From the NCBI GenBank assembly GCA_023667845.1, contig JAMPIU010000051.1:1-41749 (forward strand): a DNA stretch of 41,749 nucleotides. Reading direction: 5' to 3'. The position numbers and the translations under genes were made by a program. Source of the DNA: Dehalobacter sp. (lineage in GTDB: Bacteria; Bacillota; Desulfitobacteriia; Desulfitobacteriales; Syntrophobotulaceae). Positions 8,492 to 15,790 of this stretch are shown here, piece after piece. The notes beneath the pieces were generated by a model. That model searched no databases. It saw nothing but the letters and a program-made list of their open reading frames with translations, and was not told the DNA's origin. Each line of letters begins with the position of its first letter. The stretch's first letter is position 1.

Positions 8492-8565
8492 ATACCCCAT
8501 AATCACCAAAAGTCAGAAATAAGACTAACCTTTACAGTGTTATTCCTATGAAAGCTTTAGACAGC

Positions 8566-8603
8566 TTGTCCCAGAATCTGAGGCGCCTCAGATTCTGGGA
8601 CAA
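8566..8603. repeat. perfect 38-bp palindrome with no spacer
   Basis: The 19-bp arm TTGTCCCAGAATCTGAGGC (8566-8584) is followed immediately by its exact reverse complement (8585-8603). There is no loop and no T run, so it does not look like a terminator. Two abutted element ends or a palindromic repeat family member are possible. Confidence 0.85.
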
Positions 8604-8640
8604 ACCTATTCGGAGGATAACTAAAAAGTTTAACTTAATC

Positions 8641-8670
8641 TTGATTTTAGCAGATTGAAACAATTATAAT
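8641..8670 (+). promoter_or_regulatory. putative promoter of ylmH
   Basis: TTGATT (8641-8646) and TATAAT (8665-8670) are separated by 18 bp and lie about 50 bp before the ylmH start. Confidence 0.55.
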
Positions 8671-8718
8671 GGCAATAATCATCATTAACATAATTTGTAA
8701 TACCGAAGGAACATAACA

Positions 8719-9522
8719 ATGATCACAAAAGCCGAAACCGTCAAAAAATATGCCCAGGATGAAGAAAGCAGACTGCTGCTTGCGCGGGCGCTGGACAAAC
8801 TTGATGAATCAGAAAAGAAAAATATTCCGGTTTGCATGCGGTTCTGCAGTGAACAGCAGCGGGTGCTGCTTGGAAATGCGCTGAAAGCGAGTGGGAACCC
8901 CCGGCACTTTTTCTGGGGAGGCTATGAAGGGGCTGAGCGTACCGTATTGGTCTTTCTGCCGGACTACCTGGAGCCTGAACAAGTCATTCAGGATGATGAA
9001 TATTGCCCATTAGCTTTTATCCGGGCGGAATATCCTGCAGACAGCGGCCTGTCGCATCGGGATTTCCTAGGTAGTTTGATGGGGGCAGGAATCAAGCGGG
9101 AAACGGTCGGTGACATTCTGGTCACAGAAAAAAGCTGTGATCTGATTGTCCTCAAAGAAATTTTACCGTTCCTGATAAATAATCTGGAATCAGTCGGCCG
9201 TGTCAAAATAAAAACAGCAATCATCTCTGCGGGATTGCTGCAAATACCGGAAGAAAAAGTTCTTCTGCTGAAAGACACCGTAGCCTCATTGCGGCTGGAC
9301 AGTGTGGTCGCGGCAGGTTTTAACTTAAGCCGTACCAAAGCAGGGGAATATGTTGAATCCGGGAAGGTCATGCTGAATTCGCTGGAATGTGACAAAACAG
9401 ATAAGACGGTTGCGGAAGGGGATACGCTATCTCTGCGCGGCTTCGGAAAAATCAAGGTTCAGGAAGTAGGCGGACTTTCTAAAAAAGGCCGCCAGTCCAT
9501 CGTGATTAAAAAGTATGTCTAG
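8719..9522 (+). CDS. ylmH: YlmH-family S4-domain RNA-binding protein
   Basis: A 267-residue protein matching YlmH (RqcP2), a ribosome-associated S4 protein linked in Gram-positives to ribosome-quality control and often found beside cell-division genes. An N-terminal domain contains FFWGGYEGAERTVLVFLPDY, a middle domain contains HRDFLGSLMGAGIKRETVGDI, and the S4 domain (about 180-240) contains LDSVVAAGFNLSRTKAGEYV and SGKVMLN. Start: AAGGA at 8706-8710, 8 nt before ATG. Here it stands alone, not in a division cluster. Confidence 0.92.
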   Translation: MITKAETVKKYAQDEESRLLLARALDKLDESEKKNIPVCMRFCSEQQRVLLGNALKASGNPRHFFWGGYEGAERTVLVFLPDYLEPEQVIQDDEYCPLAFIRAEYPADSGLSHRDFLGSLMGAGIKRETVGDILVTEKSCDLIVLKEILPFLINNLESVGRVKIKTAIISAGLLQIPEEKVLLLKDTVASLRLDSVVAAGFNLSRTKAGEYVESGKVMLNSLECDKTDKTVAEGDTLSLRGFGKIKVQEVGGLSKKGRQSIVIKKYV

Positions 9523-9566
9523 TACAACGCTCTTGAAACAAGGTATATAAAATAGTTACCCCACAT

Positions 9567-10229
9567 TTATTTCCGTGCCAGCCGTTCTGCTTCGGCCTTC
9601 GCTGCCCGAAAGCAGTCCTTGATTTCTTCAGCAGTTAAGGCGGAACCTTCCTTTTGCTTCCTGAAATATTGCATCAATACTTTGCCGACTGCATAGCAGC
9701 TAATAAAGACTAGCGAGGCTGTTCCCGGCGTGCTGCCTGAGTCTGAGTCTGCGTCCAAGCCAACCCGGGTCAATCCTTCCAGACCATATTTGGCAGTAAG
9801 CGCAAGGCCGGCCTGCCCGGAAAGTTCGCGGAAAAGGCGCTGGGCGTCCTCGGGAGCCAGCGTTTGACCGGATTCCTCCGCCAGGCGCAGCGTCAGATAT
9901 ACCTCTGTGATTTGAAGCAGGATGGTATCCTTGTGTTCAGCAGCCGAGGCGGCTGTGCCGGCTGTCAGGACAATCAGCCGGTTCATTCTATCCCTGGTTT
10001 TATTTTGAGGGAGCTTATTTACGGCTTCCTCAATTTTATTTAGGTATTCTTCCGGCGTAATGGTTTCCGAACCACTGCAGACCGGACAGGATCCAGCGTC
10101 ATGGACATGCACAGCATGGCCGGTCTGGGAATGGTCATGGCCACAGCTGCAAGACTGCTGATGCAGCGTGGAGTGATCGTGCCGATTAGGTTGATGATGC
10201 GGATGTTTTTTCGGATGGTTCGCAGGCAT
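9567..10229 (-). CDS. His/Cys-rich N-terminal protein of unknown function, possibly metal-binding
   Basis: A 220-residue protein not assigned to a family. Residues 1-53 contain 12 His (runs such as HPHHQPNRHDH and HDHSQTGHAVHVH) plus CSC at 27-29 and CPVC at 48-51, a plausible Ni/Zn/Co-binding tail like those on metallochaperones. The rest is helical and polar (EEYLNKIEEAVNKLP, AEEIKDCFRAAKAEAERLARK), with a mildly hydrophobic segment near 165-190 that could be a buried helix. The ATG has AAAGGAT upstream. It is followed by the convergent end of ylmH. The metal-binding role is inferred from composition alone. Confidence 0.75.
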   Translation of the reverse strand: MPANHPKKHPHHQPNRHDHSTLHQQSCSCGHDHSQTGHAVHVHDAGSCPVCSGSETITPEEYLNKIEEAVNKLPQNKTRDRMNRLIVLTAGTAASAAEHKDTILLQITEVYLTLRLAEESGQTLAPEDAQRLFRELSGQAGLALTAKYGLEGLTRVGLDADSDSGSTPGTASLVFISCYAVGKVLMQYFRKQKEGSALTAEEIKDCFRAAKAEAERLARK

Positions 10230-10397
10230 ATGACATCCTTTCTATCCATAAAGGATAAGCTAGCAGAATGATTCGTATTTTGATGATTAATACGAGGAAA
10301 CATTAAACAAAGTACAAAAGTGTTTTGTCTTAATATAACACAATCTACGATTATTTTTAAATACTTTTACTGATAAACGAATAAGTCACAAGGTCAG

Positions 10398-10439
10398 AAA
10401 AAATGAGAATGTCAGATATTATTCGATCCGGACATTCTC
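10398..10439 (-). terminator. intrinsic terminator of the NlpC/P60 gene
   Basis: Read on the minus strand, GAGAATGTC and GACATTCTC (10431-10439 and 10405-10413) form a 9-bp perfect stem followed by ATTTTTTC. Confidence 0.75.
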
Positions 10440-10493
10440 AATAAATAAATAAATATATTTCAGCCGACGAGATGAACATGATTCATCTAACCA

Positions 10494-11171
10494 CTAAATC
10501 ACCCGTTTTGCCCCGAGATATACGGATTTCCAGTAGGTACCGAAACTATAGACAACAACACCTTTGGAGCTTGAAGCGTTGATAAATTGGTTATTGCCGA
10601 TGTAAATCCCGTCATGATCAACAACACCGTTTTTGGCAATCGAAAAGAAAACGATATCTCCCGGTTGTAAATTAGCGAAACTGACCGCTTTGCCAACCAG
10701 GTATTGGTCCCTGGAAATACGCGGCAGGGTAATGCCGTTTTGCGCAAAAACATATTGAACAAATCCGGAACAATCAAACCCAGTCGATGGGTAAGTACCT
10801 CCCCATTTGTAGGGGACACCAATATATTTCTGGGCCGTCGCAACAATCGCGCTGGCTTTGACGCCTTGCGCTTTATTCATATAGGCGGTGTTTATGGCTG
10901 AACCCGTGATCGGCCCAACAATTCCGTCAGCCGATAAATTCTTGGCTTTCTGAAAAGCGATGACACCGGCTTGAGTTTTGAGTCCGAAAATTCCATCCAC
11001 TGTACCGACGCTGTAACCCAGATAGTTGAGTTTGGTTTGTAGTTCCACGACATCCGGCCCCGTCGAGCCTGTCTTCAGAAGTGTATCGCCGAGGGCAGCA
11101 GACGATACCTGAGCTAAGCCGAGAATCAGGATAGCAGAAAGAAGCAGCGTCACAACAATTTTTTTCGTCAT
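10494..11171 (-). CDS. secreted NlpC/P60 peptidoglycan endopeptidase with PG-binding domain
   Basis: A 225-residue cell-wall hydrolase. A signal peptide (1-26, ending VSSA) is followed by a peptidoglycan_binding_1 domain (about 34-95: GPDVVELQTKLNYLGY, DGIFGLKTQAGVIAFQ) and an NlpC/P60 domain (about 105-225). Catalytic residues are Cys134 in FDCSGFVQY and His186 in DHDGIYIG; Asn198 sits where the third polar residue is expected. Such enzymes cleave D-Glu-diaminopimelate bonds in stem peptides. The start at 11171 has GGAGG 6 nt upstream. An in-frame ATG ten codons earlier (11201) would place a charged extension before the signal peptide and is less likely. Monocistronic, with its own terminator. 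Confidence 0.9.
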   Translation of the reverse strand: MTKKIVVTLLLSAILILGLAQVSSAALGDTLLKTGSTGPDVVELQTKLNYLGYSVGTVDGIFGLKTQAGVIAFQKAKNLSADGIVGPITGSAINTAYMNKAQGVKASAIVATAQKYIGVPYKWGGTYPSTGFDCSGFVQYVFAQNGITLPRISRDQYLVGKAVSFANLQPGDIVFFSIAKNGVVDHDGIYIGNNQFINASSSKGVVVYSFGTYWKSVYLGAKRVI

Positions 11172-11383
11172 TGAAATCCTCCACTCGTCAAATTTTTTCA
11201 TCTGGATTCTGTACCGGTCTCGTTCGCTTCTTACCAGTATTTTAACAATTCACTGGAAAAAAGGCATGTCCAAAATTCTGGAAATATTTATAACGCATGA
11301 AAAGGATGATAATTTGTCTTCAAGATGATATATTAGGTGTGATTGGTTTTTATTTTCATTAATTTGCCGTTAAGGGGAATAAA

Positions 11384-12310
11384 ATGAGAGAAAAGGATCA
11401 AATATTTGCAACTAAATGGGAGCCGGATATACTCCCTGCCAAAGCAATCATCTTGATTATTCACGGGATATCGGAGCATTCCGGCAGATATGCACCGTTT
11501 GCAAGGGACCTGACGGAAGCAGGGTACATTGTTTATGCCTACGACCAAAGAGGCCATGGCAAAACAGCTGAAACCGCAGGCATGGAAGGATTTGCGGGTC
11601 AAGACGGCTGGAACCATATGGTACATGATGTCTATGATTCTGTCGCCCTGATTAAAAAAGAAAATCCCGGACTGCCGTTGTTCATTTTTGCTCATAGTAT
11701 GGGAAGCTTTATTCTTCAGCATTATATGCATCTCTATGGAGATGAGCAGGGAGTACAGGGGTTTATTTTATCCGGCCCAGGCGGAGACACGACGTTTATG
11801 CTGTATTTTGGCCGCTTTTTGTGTCGGATGATAGCTCTGGTCAAAGGAAAGCTTTACAAAAGCAAATTGATTCACGAGCTGACTTTTAAAAACTTCAATG
11901 CCCGGTGCGCAGAAACCAGGACAGAATATGACTGGCTTACCACCAATCCGCTTGTTGTCGATGAATATATTCAGGATATTTACTGCGGGGGAACCTGTAC
12001 TTTAGCGTTCTATCATGATTTTTTTGCCGGAATTTTGCAAGTGCAAAAGAAGTCTAACATCAGGAAGATCCCGAAAGACATCCCGATTCTGATCCTCTCC
12101 GGCCAAATGGATCCTGTCGGCCACTACGGAGAAATTATCACAGCGCTGCGTCTGCGTTACCAACAAGCTGGAATTCGTGATGTTACTGTAAAACAATATG
12201 AAAACTGCAGGCATGAACTGCACAATGAAACAGACCGTTCTCAAGTTCTTCAGGATATAATTCAGTGGCTAAGTTCCAAGATTGGCAAGAATAACATAGC
12301 GCATAGATAG
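11384..12310 (+). CDS. alpha/beta hydrolase, monoacylglycerol lipase/lysophospholipase-like
   Basis: A 308-residue cytosolic Hydrolase_4-type protein. The N-terminal motif IIHGISEHSGRYAPFA and YDQRGHGKT are typical of monoglyceride lipases and lysophospholipases. The nucleophile elbow is AHSMGS, the acid is Asp in LSGQMDPVG and the base is His in CRHELHNE. The likely reaction is hydrolysis of lysophospholipid or monoacylglycerol esters; the true substrate is unknown. GGGGAAT precedes the ATG. The last codons run into the GATA-type repeat, so the C-terminal residues (AHR) are partly encoded by repeat sequence. Confidence 0.85.
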   Translation: MREKDQIFATKWEPDILPAKAIILIIHGISEHSGRYAPFARDLTEAGYIVYAYDQRGHGKTAETAGMEGFAGQDGWNHMVHDVYDSVALIKKENPGLPLFIFAHSMGSFILQHYMHLYGDEQGVQGFILSGPGGDTTFMLYFGRFLCRMIALVKGKLYKSKLIHELTFKNFNARCAETRTEYDWLTTNPLVVDEYIQDIYCGGTCTLAFYHDFFAGILQVQKKSNIRKIPKDIPILILSGQMDPVGHYGEIITALRLRYQQAGIRDVTVKQYENCRHELHNETDRSQVLQDIIQWLSSKIGKNNIAHR

Positions 12311-12390
12311 ACGGATAGATAGATAAATAGGTAGATAGGTAGATGGATAATAGGTAGATAGATAGGTAGACCGATAGCATAGATATAGAA
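12303..12390. repeat. GATA/GGTA tetranucleotide microsatellite
   Basis: About 88 bp of degenerate 4-bp units (GATA, GGTA, with a few interruptions) span the stop codon of the hydrolase and reach to within 15 bp of the start of the 5'-nucleotidase gene, just before its Shine-Dalgarno site. Confidence 0.9.
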
Positions 12391-12404
12391 ATGAGGAGGG
12401 AAAG

Positions 12405-14375
12405 ATGATGAAAAGAATCCAATTTGCTTTGGTTGCTTTCCTGATTGGCACAATGTTTGTTTTGCCCATTAATTCTCCTATTGCCTCGGCCGAAACTCAG
12501 AAGAGTATGACGATTTTGTTTACAAATGACATGCATGATCATCTCCTGCCGGTCAAGGATGAACAAAACGGTGTGATAAATCAGTCAGGCGGATTTGCCA
12601 GACTCCAGAGCGCCATTGCTGCCGCGAAAGAGAATGGCCCGGATACATTGCTCCTCGATGCCGGAGATTATTCCATGGGAACGCCATTTCAGACGATTTT
12701 TCGGACAGACTCCCCGGAGCTAAGCGTCATGGGGCAGATGGGGTATGATGTTGTAACCCTGGGCAATCACGAATATGACTACAGGGCTTTCGGACTGGCC
12801 GACAGCCTTCAGGCAGCTGTCGCTGCGCGGAAAAACGGGGGGATTTTGCCCCGGATCGTTCAGGCCAATATTGCCTTTCCGGCCAAGGAGGACGGCAGCT
12901 TAACGCCTTCGCTGGCAGCTCTGCAACAGGCTTATCTGGATTATGGGATCACCGAATACACCGTCGTTGAAAAGAATGGGGTAAAGATCGGTATTTTTGG
13001 CCTGATTGGAAACGATGCGGCATCCAACGCACCGAAAGCCGAAGTGGAATTCACCGATCCGGTCGCGAACGCCGAACGGATCGTTTCGGTCCTGAAAAAC
13101 CAGGAAAAAGTTGATTTAATTGTCTGCTTATCCCATTCCGGGATCTGGGAAAAGGCATCCGAATCTGAAGACCAGATCCTGGCAAAAAAAGTTCCCGATA
13201 TTGATGTGATTATCAGTGGCCATACCCACACCAAACTTGAAGAATCGATCATCGAAGGTAAGACGCTCATTTGTTCCGCCGGAGACAGCTGCAAGTACCT
13301 CGGTGTTTTGCAAATTTCTCAAAAATCCGGTTCTTCAGACTGGGGACTTGTCGATTACCGTCTGCCGGCAATCGATGAAAGACTGCCTGAGGATCCGCGG
13401 ATTGCCGGTATTGTAAGTCAGTTCAAACAACAGGTTCAGGACAAATTCTTTGCTCCGTTTCAGTTAAATTATGATCAAATATTGGCAGAATCTCCCTATA
13501 ACTTCCGGAAGGTCAACGACATATTGAATACGCATCAGGAAGATCCATTGGCCAACCTGATTTCTGATGCCTACGTTTATGCTGTGAAAAAGGCGGAAGG
13601 TTCCGGCTATGTTCCGGTGGATGTCGCAGTTGTACCTGCCGGGACGATCAGAGGTACCTTTTTTAAGGGCGCGATCACGGCCGCCGACGCCTTCAGCGTA
13701 AGCTCCCTCGGGATCGGTCCGGATAATATTCCGGGGTATCCGCTGGTTTCTGTCTATTTAACCGGCAAGGAATTAAAGACCCTATGCGAAGTAGATGCCT
13801 CGATCTCGCCGATGATGGCTGAAGCCCAATTGTTCATGTCAGGTATTAATTTCACGTATAATCCGAACCGGATGATATTCAATAAGGTCACTGACGCCGT
13901 GTTGCAGAAGCCGGACGAATCTATTGAAGAGATTGACGATACCAAATTATACAGGGTAGTTGCCGGTTTGTATTCTGCTCAGATGCTTTCAATCGTCGGC
14001 GATAAATCTTATGGTCTATTATCGATTGTGCCGAAAACAGAAGAAGGTACGCCGGTTACAGATTTTGAAGCCCAGATCGTCAAAGACACAGCCGGAAATA
14101 ATGCCGAAGTCAAAGAATGGCAGGCCCTCGCCTTATATCTTCAGTCCTTTGCTAAAGTCGGCGGAGTTCCAACGATCTCCGATGATTACGGCATGATACT
14201 TGGAAGAAAAGTGGTAGACAACAGCCATCATCCAATATCCCTGCTCGCCAATCCGAACAAAATAACCCTGACGGTCTATACTGTTGTTCTTGTTATAGCA
14301 CTGATTATTTTTGTGATTTACAGGATAGTTACCCGCCGCAGACGCTTGGCTCGAATCAACCAGAAATCTGTCTAA
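12405..14375 (+). CDS. 5'-nucleotidase/metallophosphatase, membrane-anchored
   Basis: A 656-residue exported enzyme of the UshA/YfkN type. A signal peptide (1-29, ending SPIASAE) is followed by a calcineurin-like metallophosphatase domain with Asp42 and His44 (NDMHDH), DAGD (85-88), Asn121-His122-Glu123 (GNHEYDY) and GHTHT, then a 5'-nucleotidase C-terminal domain from about 360. A single membrane helix near 620-642 is followed by RRRR, a tail anchor with no LPXTG motif. It probably releases nucleosides and phosphate from extracellular nucleotides. AGGAGGG precedes the start; ATG at 12408 is an equal alternative. A microsatellite lies directly upstream. Confidence 0.9.
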   Translation: MMKRIQFALVAFLIGTMFVLPINSPIASAETQKSMTILFTNDMHDHLLPVKDEQNGVINQSGGFARLQSAIAAAKENGPDTLLLDAGDYSMGTPFQTIFRTDSPELSVMGQMGYDVVTLGNHEYDYRAFGLADSLQAAVAARKNGGILPRIVQANIAFPAKEDGSLTPSLAALQQAYLDYGITEYTVVEKNGVKIGIFGLIGNDAASNAPKAEVEFTDPVANAERIVSVLKNQEKVDLIVCLSHSGIWEKASESEDQILAKKVPDIDVIISGHTHTKLEESIIEGKTLICSAGDSCKYLGVLQISQKSGSSDWGLVDYRLPAIDERLPEDPRIAGIVSQFKQQVQDKFFAPFQLNYDQILAESPYNFRKVNDILNTHQEDPLANLISDAYVYAVKKAEGSGYVPVDVAVVPAGTIRGTFFKGAITAADAFSVSSLGIGPDNIPGYPLVSVYLTGKELKTLCEVDASISPMMAEAQLFMSGINFTYNPNRMIFNKVTDAVLQKPDESIEEIDDTKLYRVVAGLYSAQMLSIVGDKSYGLLSIVPKTEEGTPVTDFEAQIVKDTAGNNAEVKEWQALALYLQSFAKVGGVPTISDDYGMILGRKVVDNSHHPISLLANPNKITLTVYTVVLVIALIIFVIYRIVTRRRRLARINQKSV

Positions 14376-14419
14376 ATGCAGTTTTTCTGTATGAAAATAT
14401 GAAAACATGCAGAATCTTA

Positions 14420-14445
14420 GCCAGAAAGATTTCTGGCTTTTATTT
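14420..14445 (+). terminator. intrinsic terminator after the 5'-nucleotidase gene
   Basis: GCCAGAA and TTCTGGC form a 7-bp stem with a 4-nt loop, followed by TTTTATTT. Confidence 0.75.
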
Positions 14446-14635
14446 ACTATTTTTTATTAAGCGAAAAAGTAAGCTGCAATTGTAAGCAGGAATTTGCCGG
14501 GGTCTCCAAGAACTAACATAACAGCATACTTGAGAAATTGTATTGGCTGCAAACAGCCTGCTTGCTGCGGTGTTTACATGGCTGATAAGCGACGAACGAT
14601 TGATGTTTTGGTGTTATCAGGGTGAGGTGTGAAAA

Positions 14636-15790
14636 ATGGCGAAAACCATCCGTTTTGTGCATTGTGCCGGATTTCAATTTGACAGCCGTTCTTGGGAAAG
14701 ACCGGCTTGCTGGACAGCAATGCGCAATCAGGACTTATGGCATACCTTCGAGGCCGTCCTGACGCTTTGCCAAAAAGAAAAAGTGGATTTTCTGTTCGTG
14801 ACAGGGGATTTATTCGACCAAGAGAATGCGCGTAAAGAAACGGTCGAACGTGTTTACAGGTCATTCTCCGGCTTGAAGGACACCCGTGTCTTTATCACGC
14901 CTGGGGATCAGGATCCTTTGGTCATCTCTTCGGCCTACCGTTTTGCTGAATGGCCCGATAATGTTCATATCTTTGCGGGGGGCGTCAGTCATATTGAAAT
15001 TCCGGCCAAAGGGACTGTCATTTATGGCTCGGGATGGACGAATTACCGTCAGGAGCTGATTGATCTGGGGATGATTCAGCCTGTCTTACACAACGCACCT
15101 ATTCAGATGATGCTGCTCCATGCAGAGATAGCGTCCCCCAAAAATACGGATAGGTTTATTCCTCTGGAGCCAGAGGCGATCACAGCAAGTGGTTTAACCT
15201 ATCTGGCGTTAGGGCATCAGCAGACATTCAGTGGGCTGCATCAGATCGGGGATACTTTCTGGGCAGATTGCGGATCCCCTGAAGCCAGGAGTTTTCAAGA
15301 CAGCGGGCCGCATGGCGTACTTTTCGGAGAAACAGACGGGAAATTGACACAGGTTGATTTTGTGGAACTTGGCAGACGGAACTACATTGAAAAGTTCTGG
15401 CCGCAGGCGGCTGAACCCAAAGAGATTGCTAGCGGGCTTTTAGCGGATACAACGAAAGAAGAACGGCAAAGAGATTTGTTCCGGATTGTTCTGTCTGGGC
15501 CATACCCGGATCCGGAAAGTACAGTCCAGACTTTGCATCAGCTTCTCTCCGAAGACTTCAGCTACTTTGAGGTTTACCATACATCCCAGTCTGGTCCGGC
15601 TCTTTGTGCCGATGGCAATGTTGTAAGACGCCAAACCAGCAGCTTCCCGGATTTAACCGAAGTATTCAGGAGAGGGATCCAAAAACGCCTTTCTTCAGAG
15701 AACCGGTCTGAGGAACAGCGGCGTTGGGAATTGGTTCAGAAAATTGGATTGGCTGCAATCAGTCAGGGACGGGAAGATTATGAGGATTGA
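14636..15790 (+). CDS. YhaO/SbcD-like calcineurin phosphoesterase homologue lacking most catalytic residues
   Basis: A 384-residue protein whose order of motifs follows the Mre11/SbcD/YhaO nuclease family. Where YhaO proteins read HAADLHLDS, this one has HCAGFQFDS (9-17): the metal-binding Asp and His are Gly12 and Gln14. Motif II GDLFDQ (57-62) is intact. Motif III GNHD is GDQD (90-93). Motif IV LLH (160-162) is intact. Motif V GHxH is GHQQ (193-196). Loss of these residues argues against metal-dependent nuclease activity. The frame is complete and overlaps the next gene by 11 nt, so it is not an obvious pseudogene. The partner gene is a similarly degenerate YhaN-like protein. Confidence 0.75.
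   Translation: MAKTIRFVHCAGFQFDSRSWERPACWTAMRNQDLWHTFEAVLTLCQKEKVDFLFVTGDLFDQENARKETVERVYRSFSGLKDTRVFITPGDQDPLVISSAYRFAEWPDNVHIFAGGVSHIEIPAKGTVIYGSGWTNYRQELIDLGMIQPVLHNAPIQMMLLHAEIASPKNTDRFIPLEPEAITASGLTYLALGHQQTFSGLHQIGDTFWADCGSPEARSFQDSGPHGVLFGETDGKLTQVDFVELGRRNYIEKFWPQAAEPKEIASGLLADTTKEERQRDLFRIVLSGPYPDPESTVQTLHQLLSEDFSYFEVYHTSQSGPALCADGNVVRRQTSSFPDLTEVFRRGIQKRLSSENRSEEQRRWELVQKIGLAAISQGREDYED

Larger units (their letters stand above)
7925..8718. other. gene-poor region rich in inverted repeats
   Basis: No credible gene was found between the IS66 right end and ylmH. The only long frame (8159-8551, plus) has no Shine-Dalgarno site, lies across the arms of a long inverted repeat and resembles nothing known. 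The region contains a 17-bp hairpin (8103-8160), a long imperfect stem (8311-8491), a perfect 38-bp palindrome (8566-8603) and the ylmH promoter. It looks like an accumulation of mobile-element debris and/or an RNA gene. Confidence 0.6.

Noticed and set aside
8159-8551. 130-codon plus-strand frame in the repeat-rich region
   Set aside because: No Shine-Dalgarno, no family resemblance, and much of it is encoded by the two arms of a long inverted repeat, which makes coding unlikely.
12183-12566. Minus-strand frames over the GATA repeat giving Ile/Tyr/Leu/Ser-rich proteins
   Set aside because: The composition is produced by the tetranucleotide repeat on the opposite strand; no ribosome site; overlaps two real plus-strand genes.
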